DNA of 9,166 bases from CAZOOK01 sp964581385 (GCA_964581385.1 CAZOOK010000079.1:1-9166); one strand, 5' to 3'. Positions 1 to 5,631 are shown, numbered from the stretch's first letter. The notes: generated by a model from the sequence alone, not told the origin. Numbers and translations: made by a program.

Positions 1-202
1 GATGGCCGACTTTAGATTCGTGACCGGCTCCGTCGCCTTCGTTCGGAGCGCTGTTCACCGCATCGTTATAAGCACCCTGAACACTGGTGCAGTGCCCGTA
101 GTCGTCGGTCTTCTCGCAGAGGTAGTGGGAGTCATATGGCAGCAGCGCGCAGCCCGACAGTGAAAGTGCGGCCACAGCTGTATAAAAGAAAAACAATTTC
201 AT
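1..202 (-). CDS. traV: TraV-like conjugation lipoprotein, N-terminal part (cut by window edge)
   Basis: The ATG is at 202 and the frame stays open for 67 codons to the left edge, so the C-terminal part is missing. The first 18 residues form a lipoprotein signal: a short Lys start, a Phe/Ala/Leu core, then the lipobox LSGC with Cys18 as the lipid-bearing residue. Just after it comes LLPYDSHYLCEKTDDYGHC followed by a SVQGAYNDAV stretch. This matches the TraV pattern of two nearby cysteines and a C-S-V-x-x-A-Y segment. In F-type systems TraV is the outer-membrane lipoprotein of the core complex and is the VirB7 counterpart binding TraK. A GGAG lies 7 nt before the ATG. It follows traB by 26 bp, the usual place. 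Identification is good from sequence and order, though only about a third of the protein is likely visible. Confidence 0.85.
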   Translation of the reverse strand, partial: MKLFFFYTAVAALSLSGCALLPYDSHYLCEKTDDYGHCTSVQGAYNDAVNSAPNEGDGAGHESKVGH

Positions 203-220
203 GGAGGGTCTCCGCACGTC

Positions 221-240
221 ACATTTCGCTACATTTCGCT
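221..240. repeat. 10-bp perfect tandem duplication over the traB stop codon
   Basis: The ten bases acatttcgct occur twice back to back. On the coding strand this is AGCGAAATGT repeated, and the junction supplies the TAG stop of traB at 229-231. A slip that removed one copy would shift the end of traB slightly but would not touch the traV ribosome binding site. It is probably a small replication-slippage scar. Confidence 0.8.
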
Positions 241-1461
241 GTCGGTTTCATACGGCTTCACTTCCAGCCACACACCTTCCGTCAGCACGACGCCACAGTC
301 GGTATCGGGGCCGTGTTCGACGACGGGGGCGGACTGTTTGACGAGATCGGTGAAAATCTTGGTGACTTCAGCGGAACCGGACGCCAGTGCCTCGCCGGCC
401 GCAGCCTTGCCGACCGCGTTTGGCTGGATCACGGAGGTGGTACCGAGCGGGCTGACGCCCACCTGCGTACTCGACTGCTGGAGCGCCTGCCCGGCACCCT
501 GAAACGCGCCGCCGATCATCATCCACGCCAGATTGGCACCGGCTTTCCAGACCACGTGACCGGCCAGACCCTTGGTGCCGTCCTTATCGACGAGGATGCC
601 CTTGATGTCTGCGTTGATAACGGACTGATCGTCGTAATCCACGCAGGTCATCGATACCAGTCGCGCCTCGATGCGCTCGCTGGCCAGCGAGCCGAAGCCG
701 TTGGCGATGACAAAGCAGCCCTTGAGCGCCGCTCGCACTTCATTCGGAAGCACGGCGGGTGCCTGTATCCGCAACATCATCGGTTCCGGATCGCTTTGCG
801 CGTTCTGTACTGTTTTCGCCTTGAGGCCGGTCAAGAGTCGCGCGGGCATAAAACTGACGGGCAGATAAAACTTTTTCACCCCTTTTTTTTTATCGTCCGC
901 ATGAGCGGGTGCTCCCGCCAGCGAACCGATCGATCCGATCAGTGTCGGCTCAGGAGCTGGCGCGATCGGAACATTTCCGCCGGGTGTGCCACCGATCCCG
1001 TTCGCCCAGTTTTTTGGCCACTGCGGAATTCCGCCGCCGTCCTTGGTGGCCGGCAGAGTACTGCTGTCCGCTGTCTTGGCTTCGTCACCAGGAACTTTGT
1101 CGCTGCGGGTCTTGAGACCCTGCATGGCATCGGCGATCGCTTTGAGGCGGCCGTCGACTTCTTCGTCCCGCTTTTGTTGGGCGTCGAGCTTTTCCTTTGT
1201 CTCCTTATTGGCTTGCTCCTGCTCGCGCTTTTGCTGCTCGACCTGGGCCCGAACATCGTCTTCGAGGCGGCCCTCGCCGATTTTGATGACGCTCACGTCA
1301 TGCTGAGGCGGCGGCTGGTTTTTCTTCGACTGGCCGGTGCTGAAGTAGGCCGTCAAGCAGACCGCGATGCCGACCATTGCAATGCCGGCACGAATCCAGT
1401 TCTGACGTTTGACCGGATCAAAGCCATCCCACTTCGCCTGCAGCTTCTCCTTAAGAACCAT
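229..1461 (-). CDS. traB: TraB, VirB10-like core-channel protein of the F-type secretion system
   Basis: TraB is the VirB10 counterpart. It is anchored in the inner membrane, crosses the periplasm and joins TraK/TraV in the outer-membrane core of the mating channel. The 410-residue protein has a short cytoplasmic tail, one membrane segment (about residues 23-42), and a charged Gln/Glu/Lys coiled coil (about 67-117, rich in QQKREQEQ-type heptads). A Gly/Pro-rich linker and a C-terminal VirB10/TrbI-type domain from about residue 197 follow. That domain includes KGCFVIANGFGSLASERIEA and CVDYDDQSV, then a hydrophobic GANLAWMMIGGAFQGAG helix (about 308-325) that fits the antenna helix of the family. 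F TraB is somewhat longer. I chose the ATG at 1461 over the GTG at 1470 because a GGAG sits 8 nt before the ATG but overlaps the GTG. It overlaps the end of traK by 11 bp, suggesting translational coupling. A run of nine A lies mid-gene (883-891). Confidence 0.9.
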   Translation of the reverse strand: MVLKEKLQAKWDGFDPVKRQNWIRAGIAMVGIAVCLTAYFSTGQSKKNQPPPQHDVSVIKIGEGRLEDDVRAQVEQQKREQEQANKETKEKLDAQQKRDEEVDGRLKAIADAMQGLKTRSDKVPGDEAKTADSSTLPATKDGGGIPQWPKNWANGIGGTPGGNVPIAPAPEPTLIGSIGSLAGAPAHADDKKKGVKKFYLPVSFMPARLLTGLKAKTVQNAQSDPEPMMLRIQAPAVLPNEVRAALKGCFVIANGFGSLASERIEARLVSMTCVDYDDQSVINADIKGILVDKDGTKGLAGHVVWKAGANLAWMMIGGAFQGAGQALQQSSTQVGVSPLGTTSVIQPNAVGKAAAGEALASGSAEVTKIFTDLVKQSAPVVEHGPDTDCGVVLTEGVWLEVKPYETDSEM

Positions 1462-2551
1462 GGTTGACACTCCGGGTGATCACGATCAGACGCGCGGTGC
1501 CGCCGGCCGGAATGCGCAGAGGATCGATGGTGATTCCGACCTCCGTTCCCATCGCCGGTATCAGAAAATCGGTCTCGCGCAGCTCGCGCGCCTGGTCGCT
1601 GCGGATTTCGTATTCGGTCCCGCGAAGTCCTGTGCCATCCGCGACGACATCCAGCTGCGCGGTCACTTGTATGCCCGGCACGGGCGTCGCAGCAGGTTGA
1701 CTGCGATCGACGACGCTCAGATGCTTGCGCGGGTCCGATTCGCTGACCGCGCGTTTGATAAAGCCGTCCGGAAGCTCGCCCAGGTAGACATCGCGAGTGA
1801 AGCGCTGCACTTTGTCCTCGACCGCCAGCGCGCCCCAGTCGTGAATCAGTTTTTTCGTCGCACCATTCACCGTGGGCTGGAGCCGCACAGTGACCGACGC
1901 GGTGGCCTGCGGGGTAAGAACGATCGTGTAGATCTGCCCGTCGCAGACGATATGGACATCGACCGGATCGCTGACGAAGCTGTAGCGATCGCCGAGCTTC
2001 TGAATCTGGAATTTAACGAACACATTGTTATCGGCGGTGGAAATCTTCACCGGACGTTCTTCGCTCCAGAAGACGTCACCCACCTCGCCGGTGCACGCAA
2101 TCCGATTGACATCGTGGTTGCTGACAGTAACCGTCGTCGTGACTTCCGGACGCACGACGGGATCGCTCGCCAGAACCGCGTCGCTCTGCCCGATGGGTAA
2201 GTCAGTGACATGGCCCTCATCCAGCGACGGCGATGCTTTCAGCGGTGCGGACGCTGCGGGTGCGCGCGATGCGGATTCACTATGCGACGCCGATCGCGGC
2301 AGCGGCGGCGTCGCCAGTGCGCCGTTCTGCGCCCGTCCGGCCATCGCTGAGAGCACCCCGGCTTCACTCCAGATTCCATTTCCGTACGGACGCGCGCGGG
2401 CCTGGTCAGGTCCCGCACTCCCGGGCGCAGCACTGGCAAATTGCGGGGATGCCGAATTCTGCTGCGCCCAGGAGGACGAGATCGTGAGTACGAACGCAAT
2501 TAGCGTTCGCGCGGTGTGACGGGTCAATGCGGTCATGCGGTGTCGATTCAT
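1451..2551 (-). CDS. traK: TraK, VirB9-like secretin-family core protein with a long N-terminal linker
   Basis: TraK is the VirB9 counterpart, a periplasmic/outer-membrane protein that makes the core ring with TraV and TraB. The protein has 366 residues against roughly 240 in F. A signal peptide (basic start, LIAFVLTISSSWA, likely cut after Ala29) is followed by about 105 residues of Ala/Ser/Pro-rich low-complexity sequence. The recognisable TraK domain begins near residue 134, with TVTVSNHDVNRIACTG, NNVFVKFQIQ, and VHIVCDGQIYTIVLTPQ. The C-terminal domain ends with IPAMGTEVGITIDPLRIPAGGTARLIVI. The ATG at 2551 overlaps the traE stop as ATGA and has GGAG 7 nt upstream. The frame is open further upstream to 2827, but that part only shadows traE. 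The second ATG at 2536 would shorten the basic region of the signal peptide and lacks the coupling. Confidence 0.88.
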   Translation of the reverse strand: MNRHRMTALTRHTARTLIAFVLTISSSWAQQNSASPQFASAAPGSAGPDQARARPYGNGIWSEAGVLSAMAGRAQNGALATPPLPRSASHSESASRAPAASAPLKASPSLDEGHVTDLPIGQSDAVLASDPVVRPEVTTTVTVSNHDVNRIACTGEVGDVFWSEERPVKISTADNNVFVKFQIQKLGDRYSFVSDPVDVHIVCDGQIYTIVLTPQATASVTVRLQPTVNGATKKLIHDWGALAVEDKVQRFTRDVYLGELPDGFIKRAVSESDPRKHLSVVDRSQPAATPVPGIQVTAQLDVVADGTGLRGTEYEIRSDQARELRETDFLIPAMGTEVGITIDPLRIPAGGTARLIVITRSVNHGS

Positions 2552-3216
2552 TTCGGCGCTCCAGGCATCTGTGTCCGCGCCGGTACTGTTGCCGAGGGCG
2601 GCGTCTCCTTTGGCGGATTGTTTGGCGGATTGAGGCAAAGGTCGTCCGCGGTTCCCGGCACTTCCTCGATGTGTTCGATATGAAACTGGGTGTCGTCGAT
2701 CCGAAACGCGATGCAGTAGTAGCCCGACTGCGTCTCGGTCACCGACCCATTGACCAGACGCCGTTTCAGCACACGGATCTGCATGATCTTGCCGTCCTGA
2801 ATCTTGAGCGGCTGATCGCCTAGCCACTGCACGTAACTGGAGATCGACGGATAGCGTTCGATCTCGTCAGCCAGGTGCATGAACTCGCCGTGTACCGCGC
2901 CGACCGTGTCGGGCGGAAACAGCAGCAGCAGCTCTTCCAGCTGCTTGCGGTAGGTGCCGGCGTCGTAGTTGCCGAGCTGGCCAGTGACGTAGCGCGCCAT
3001 CGCGCGCAGGTATTCGTCGGAGGCTTTGCCGTTGCCGACCCACATGCCACTGCCGCCGCTGATCGGCACCAGTGTCACCAGCGTCGACGCGCGTGCACGA
3101 AACAGCACCGTGCAGTTCAAGATGTTGATTGCGAGCATGACCATCAGCGCGACGCCGAGCAGGCGGTTGCGCTGAAGCAGCTGGTCGAGGGTTCCGAGAT
3201 ACTTCGTGATATTCAT
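2548..3216 (-). CDS. traE: TraE, VirB8-like inner-membrane scaffold of the conjugation channel
   Basis: The 222-residue protein has the TraE layout. There is a short cytoplasmic N-terminus (KYLGTLDQLLQRNRLLG), one membrane segment at about 19-39, then a periplasmic VirB8/TraE-type domain starting STLVTLVPISG. Further recognisable stretches are DEYLRAMARYVTGQLGNYDA, the LLLLFPPDTVG region, and KRRLVNGSVTETQSGYYCI. F TraE has about 188 residues; the extra here is a Pro-rich tail from about residue 190 (LNPPNNPPKETPPSATVPA). VirB8-class proteins nucleate assembly of the channel at the inner membrane. GGAG lies 9 nt before the ATG. The stop is shared with the traK start (ATGA), and traL ends 40 bp upstream, so it belongs to the same transcript. 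Confidence 0.92.
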   Translation of the reverse strand: MNITKYLGTLDQLLQRNRLLGVALMVMLAINILNCTVLFRARASTLVTLVPISGGSGMWVGNGKASDEYLRAMARYVTGQLGNYDAGTYRKQLEELLLLFPPDTVGAVHGEFMHLADEIERYPSISSYVQWLGDQPLKIQDGKIMQIRVLKRRLVNGSVTETQSGYYCIAFRIDDTQFHIEHIEEVPGTADDLCLNPPNNPPKETPPSATVPARTQMPGAPK

Positions 3217-3256
3217 TGCGGCGCGCTCCGCGCAATCGTGCGCACATGACGTGGGT

Positions 3257-3529
3257 TCACTCTTCGAACCGCGAGGTCATCGCCGGCGGATAGCCTTCCA
3301 GCTTTTGAAATCCGTACTGGTACAGCAGATGACGCAGGAATCCGCGCGGACGCCGGGACTTCACGCGCATGAACAGCACCGGCAGAGCGATGCAAAACGG
3401 CAATACGTAAATCGACGACATCGCCATCGCCAGCACGTAGCTGACGATGAACACCGCGATATCCTCCATATCGAACCAGAGAATCTGGATCGGAAGGTGC
3501 AGGTAACGCGGCACAGGAACACTTTCCAT
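3257..3529 (-). CDS. traL: TraL, small pilus-assembly membrane protein
   Basis: The 90-residue product matches F TraL in length (about 91) and pattern. The N-terminus is PRYLHLPIQILWFDMEDI. A hydrophobic central region (about 22-55) may pass the inner membrane once or twice, and the basic C-terminal part includes RRPRGFLRHLLYQYGF and ends near GYPPAMTSRF. TraL is required for F pilus assembly and corresponds to the VirB3 role. The frame is open back to 3613, but the ATG at 3529 fits the family start and has a good GGAG 7 nt upstream. It is separated from the pilin gene by 134 bp containing a strong hairpin, and from traE by 40 bp. Confidence 0.92.
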   Translation of the reverse strand: MESVPVPRYLHLPIQILWFDMEDIAVFIVSYVLAMAMSSIYVLPFCIALPVLFMRVKSRRPRGFLRHLLYQYGFQKLEGYPPAMTSRFEE

Positions 3530-3557
3530 TGCGCATCTCCAGATTGATCGCCAAAGG

Positions 3558-3598
3558 GTGCGGTCGCGGCCGGACGAAATCCGGCGCAGCGACCGCAC
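3558..3598 (-). promoter_or_regulatory. Strong intercistronic hairpin between the pilin gene and traL
   Basis: The outer arms GTGCGGTCGC (3558-3567) and GCGACCGCAC (3589-3598) pair perfectly over 10 bp. The inner arms GCCGGA (3569-3574) and TCCGGC (3580-3585) add 6 bp around a 5-nt loop. One unpaired base on one side and three on the other separate the two helices. On the transcribed strand no U run follows (CCCTTTGG comes next), so a simple rho-independent terminator is unlikely. A stem placed 3' of a pilin gene and before less-needed assembly genes fits an mRNA-stabilising or partial-attenuation element, as described for pilin operons such as pap. That role is inference. Confidence 0.7.
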
Positions 3599-3629
3599 AC
3601 GAACGACTAACACCTGCGATCATTGCTCT

Positions 3630-3635
3630 CTCCTT
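3630..3635 (-). promoter_or_regulatory. Consensus Shine-Dalgarno AAGGAG before an ATG in the traA-traL gap
   Basis: On the transcribed strand AAGGAG is followed after 6 nt by an ATG at 3623. The frame it opens is not that of traL: it runs through the hairpin and across traL, and stops at 3213-3215, where its TGA overlaps the traE ATG. The predicted 136-residue product looks like an alternate-frame shadow (rich in Arg, Ala, Ser, Val) and I do not call it as a gene. The ribosome binding site itself is among the best in the window, so it may drive leader translation through the stem. Confidence 0.45.
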
Positions 3636-3663
3636 GAGGGGGATGACGGACCCGGAACGGGCC

Positions 3664-4104
3664 TTAGTGCAGGCCGAGAACGTGAAACAGCGCAGTGCTG
3701 TGCGCGCTGGCCATGTGGGCGACCGCCACAAATCCGAGCGACGTGACAATGCTCTGAGCCTTGAGGACCACCGTGCCGCAGATCAGAGTCGCAATGGTGA
3801 TGATCCAATTTTTCATCACTTGGAAGGCGCCCCACACAATCACCATGATTGCGCCGACGAAGCCGATCGGACCGCCAAGCAAGCTGTTTACGACGAGGTT
3901 GTAAACGTCGTATCCCAAACTGCCGGCGGCGGGTGCCGTGAAGGCTTGCGACGATTGACTCGTCAAGATCCAGGCCAACGACAACGCCACGACAAACGCG
4001 GCGTTGATCATTCGCACACGGTCTTGGACCGGGCGCTCCTGCCACGCGGACTGGATGCGGCTGAACAGCGAAGGACGGCTCGAAAACATAAGGACAGCAT
4101 TCAT
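3664..4104 (-). CDS. traA: TraA-like conjugative pilin precursor
   Basis: The 146-residue protein has the build of an F-type propilin. A long leader of about 54 residues starts MNAVL, as in F TraA, carries a basic segment, then a hydrophobic stretch (AAFVVALSLAWILTS) ending SQA at 52-54, where signal peptidase could cut. The mature part of about 90 residues has two hydrophobic helices (roughly 78-96 and 100-114) joined by a tiny Lys-Asn loop, the known TraA arrangement. It then has a short His-containing tail. The pilin role is inferred from this layout and from its place directly before traL, as in F; the mature residues themselves are not diagnostic. The ATG at 4104 has AGGAG 8 nt upstream; the open frame beyond it only shadows dsbC. 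The gap to dsbC is 11 bp, so the dsbC stop lies inside the pilin ribosome binding site. Confidence 0.68.
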   Translation of the reverse strand: MNAVLMFSSRPSLFSRIQSAWQERPVQDRVRMINAAFVVALSLAWILTSQSSQAFTAPAAGSLGYDVYNLVVNSLLGGPIGFVGAIMVIVWGAFQVMKNWIITIATLICGTVVLKAQSIVTSLGFVAVAHMASAHSTALFHVLGLH

Positions 4105-4115
4105 AACGATGACTC

Positions 4116-4871
4116 CTAGTTGGTTAACAGCGCGATGAGGCGATCCGGCGCAAAGCCGCTGATCACCTGCCCCTTGACGACAAAGGTCGGCGTCCCCTGG
4201 ACACCGAACCGTGCCGCCTCCCTGGCCTCCTGCGCCAACTTCTCGGCCGCACCGTCGCAACGCAGGTAGGTTTGGCCGTCAAGTGCCGCGTGAGTCCAAA
4301 GCTCGTCGTATGCCGCCTGGCGTAGCGCTGGCGGTGCACAGATGAAGTTCTCGGCGCGCGCTTCGGCGTCCGCCCGACCTGCGAGAGGTAGAAAGAAAAC
4401 GTGCTGGGTGATGCGGCTCTGCAGCTCGGGATGGCTGCTGAAAAAATCGTGCGCCTTGCGGCAGTAGCCGCAATCGGGATCAACGAACGCGAGTACGTCG
4501 ATCGGCCCGCTGCCCACGGTGACAGCCGCAGACGTGTCGATGGTCTTGGCTTTGGAACTCTGCAACGCAGCCATCTTGTCCTGCGTCACTGAATGGCCAT
4601 CGGTGCGGTACATCTCCCCGAACAGCAGAAGGTCCTGGGCCGGCGCGTAATAAATAACGCGTGAACCGACCGTCACCTCAAACAGCCCTGGGACTTCAGA
4701 TGCCGTGACGCTGTCGACTGTGAGGTTGTGAAAGCTTTGCGACAACTTGTCCTGGACGTGCTTGATGTCCACGGCCTGCGAGCTGTCATTGCCATGGTGA
4801 AACACAGCACATGCGCTCAATGTCGTGGCAATCACCATGACCACTGCTATACGAACTCCTTTCACGATCAT
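4116..4871 (-). CDS. dsbC: DsbC-type thiol:disulfide isomerase, predicted lipoprotein
   Basis: This is a DsbC-family protein of about 251 residues, which rearranges or introduces disulfides in secreted proteins. An N-terminal dimerisation-type domain (about 32-105, with a VPGLFEVTVGSRVIYY strand and LLLFGEMYRTDG) precedes a thioredoxin fold. The active site is DPDCGYC (Cys134 and Cys137), the cis-proline motif is GTPTF (about 226-230), and two further cysteines (178, 205) may form the structural disulfide. Unusually, the signal ends in a lipobox, LSAC, with Cys21 followed by Ala, predicting a lipid-anchored, probably outer-membrane form rather than soluble DsbC. Many F-like elements carry a dsbC because TraV, TraK and other Tra proteins have cysteines. 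The ATG at 4871 overlaps the upstream stop as ATGA, but its GGAG is only 2 nt away. A GTG at 4865 is 8 nt from the same GGAG and may be the true start. Confidence 0.88.
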   Translation of the reverse strand: MIVKGVRIAVVMVIATTLSACAVFHHGNDSSQAVDIKHVQDKLSQSFHNLTVDSVTASEVPGLFEVTVGSRVIYYAPAQDLLLFGEMYRTDGHSVTQDKMAALQSSKAKTIDTSAAVTVGSGPIDVLAFVDPDCGYCRKAHDFFSSHPELQSRITQHVFFLPLAGRADAEARAENFICAPPALRQAAYDELWTHAALDGQTYLRCDGAAEKLAQEAREAARFGVQGTPTFVVKGQVISGFAPDRLIALLTN

Positions 4872-5404
4872 TTCTCCAAGATGAGTACGCGCTCGCAATC
4901 AAGCACGCAGGTATTGAGACGGGCATTCGAAATCGTTACACCGGTCGAGCGATCGGGCATTTGCTTCAGTACGTCGTGGAGGTACGACTCCGCCCGCGGA
5001 GTACGCACGAAGGCGATGCTGCCCGGCGTAGCGAAGGCAAGCATGCGAAGCTGATCCTCCGAAGACAGCTTGAGCTGATCGTCGGCGCACAGAATCAGCA
5101 GATGCGGTTCGACCGTCCCGCAGCGATTAGTCGTTACGAAAGCGGCCGACCAGGATTGCCAACTTGACGAAGCGGATGCCACAGTGGGCGGTGCAGATTC
5201 GCCGGCCAGCTGCTCCGGCGGATAGATACCGAGCTGATTGTCGTAACGGACTACTGAATGTTCGCTGGTGAAACCAACATAGCGGTTGGCGGCGAGCGAC
5301 GAACCGCAAGCCAGCGAACTCGCAATTAATCCTGCGAGGCCGGTGCGAATGAGCTCCAGCGCTTCATCGAGATAAAAGCGTTTGCTGCCAGATACTGCTC
5401 CCAC
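4868..5404 (-). CDS. Unrecognised secreted protein, four cysteines, first gene of the tra operon
   Basis: I do not recognise a family. The frame gives 178 residues from a GTG at 5404. A hydrophobic segment (about 19-38, LIRTGLAGLIASSLACGSSLA) looks like a signal peptide cut near residue 38-39, so the mature protein would be periplasmic and start around ANRYVGF. The mature part has four cysteines (95, 106, 166, 170), enough for two disulfides, plus a conserved-looking core from CGTVEPHLLILCADD to SIAFVRTPRAESYL. It ends by an ATGA overlap with dsbC, so the two are likely translated together, and it may be a dsbC substrate. The start is uncertain: the GTG has only a weak ribosome binding site, and the residues before the hydrophobic core contain several acidic residues, unusual for a signal peptide. 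A separate ATG 14 bp upstream lies in another frame. Confidence 0.6.
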   Translation of the reverse strand: MGAVSGSKRFYLDEALELIRTGLAGLIASSLACGSSLAANRYVGFTSEHSVVRYDNQLGIYPPEQLAGESAPPTVASASSSWQSWSAAFVTTNRCGTVEPHLLILCADDQLKLSSEDQLRMLAFATPGSIAFVRTPRAESYLHDVLKQMPDRSTGVTISNARLNTCVLDCERVLILEK

Positions 5405-5436
5405 GGTCCAATTTCCATGGTGATGACCTGGCCAGA

Positions 5437-5467
5437 ACTATATTGAACAGATTGCAACGGAGTGCAA
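5437..5467 (-). promoter_or_regulatory. Candidate sigma-70 promoter for the tra operon, with an inverted repeat
   Basis: On the minus strand a -10 element TATAGT (5437-5442, five of six consensus bases) lies 19 nt from a poor -35 TTGCAC (5462-5467). Transcription would begin near 5430, giving a leader of about 12-26 nt before the first start codon. An inverted repeat TTGCA-6 nt-TGCAA (5452-5467) covers the -35, a normal place for a repressor or activator site. The spacer is 2 nt longer than ideal, so an activator may be needed. Confidence 0.4.
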
Positions 5468-5497
5468 AAAACAGATCATGTCTTTGATCCGTTTTTT
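5466..5497. terminator. Bidirectional A-tract/T-tract terminator-like hairpin
   Basis: The arms AAAAAACAGATCA (5466-5478) and TGATCCGTTTTTT (5485-5497) pair over 13 positions with one mismatch on the plus strand. That mismatch becomes a G-U pair on the minus strand. The loop is 6 nt, and the T run continues to 5499. The arrangement works as a rho-independent terminator in either direction. It would shield the tra promoter from leftward read-through from the porin/SDR genes, and stop plus-strand antisense RNA. The G+C part of the stem is short, so efficiency may be modest. Confidence 0.5.
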
Positions 5498-5579
5498 TTA
5501 GCCCGTGATTTCGACTTTATTTTTTAGATTAACGACTTATGAGTAATCGTTGCTAACCCACGCGTAAAATGACCAAAAC

Positions 5580-5603
5580 AATGGATCAATCGATTGATCC
5601 ATT
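5580..5603. promoter_or_regulatory. Perfect 24-bp palindrome, probable operator
   Basis: The half AATGGATCAATC (5580-5591) is followed with no spacer by its exact reverse complement (5592-5603). Each half contains GGATCAA. Perfect dyads of this length in a divergent promoter region are typical of binding sites for dimeric helix-turn-helix repressors. The same GGATCA word recurs at 5485-5490 (reverse) and 5622-5627. No regulator gene is in the window, so its partner is unknown. Confidence 0.65.
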
Positions 5604-5620
5604 TCCGCTCAAACTCACTT

Positions 5621-5631
5621 CGGATCATCCG
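5621..5631. promoter_or_regulatory. Small inverted repeat CGGAT-C-ATCCG, second operator-like site
   Basis: An 11-bp inverted repeat with a one-base centre lies 17 bp from the 24-bp palindrome and shares its GGATCA core. It may be a weaker half-site of the same regulator. By itself it is short enough to be chance. Confidence 0.35.

Noticed and set aside
136..1467. 443-codon plus-strand frame opposite traB
   Set aside because: It lies wholly antisense to traB, which has family motifs and a ribosome binding site. The plus-strand product has no recognisable domain and is a GC-rich shadow.
2552..2827. N-terminal extension of traK by 92 codons
   Set aside because: This part is the alternate frame of traE. 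The ATG at 2551 has a ribosome binding site, a signal peptide directly after it and an ATGA overlap with traE.
3529..4119. 196-codon plus-strand frame opposite the pilin gene
   Set aside because: It is antisense to the pilin gene, rich in Arg/His/Asp with no domain, and has no ribosome binding site.
4105..4260. N-terminal extension of the pilin frame by 52 codons
   Set aside because: It overlaps dsbC in another frame, and the ATG at 4104 has AGGAG at the right distance.
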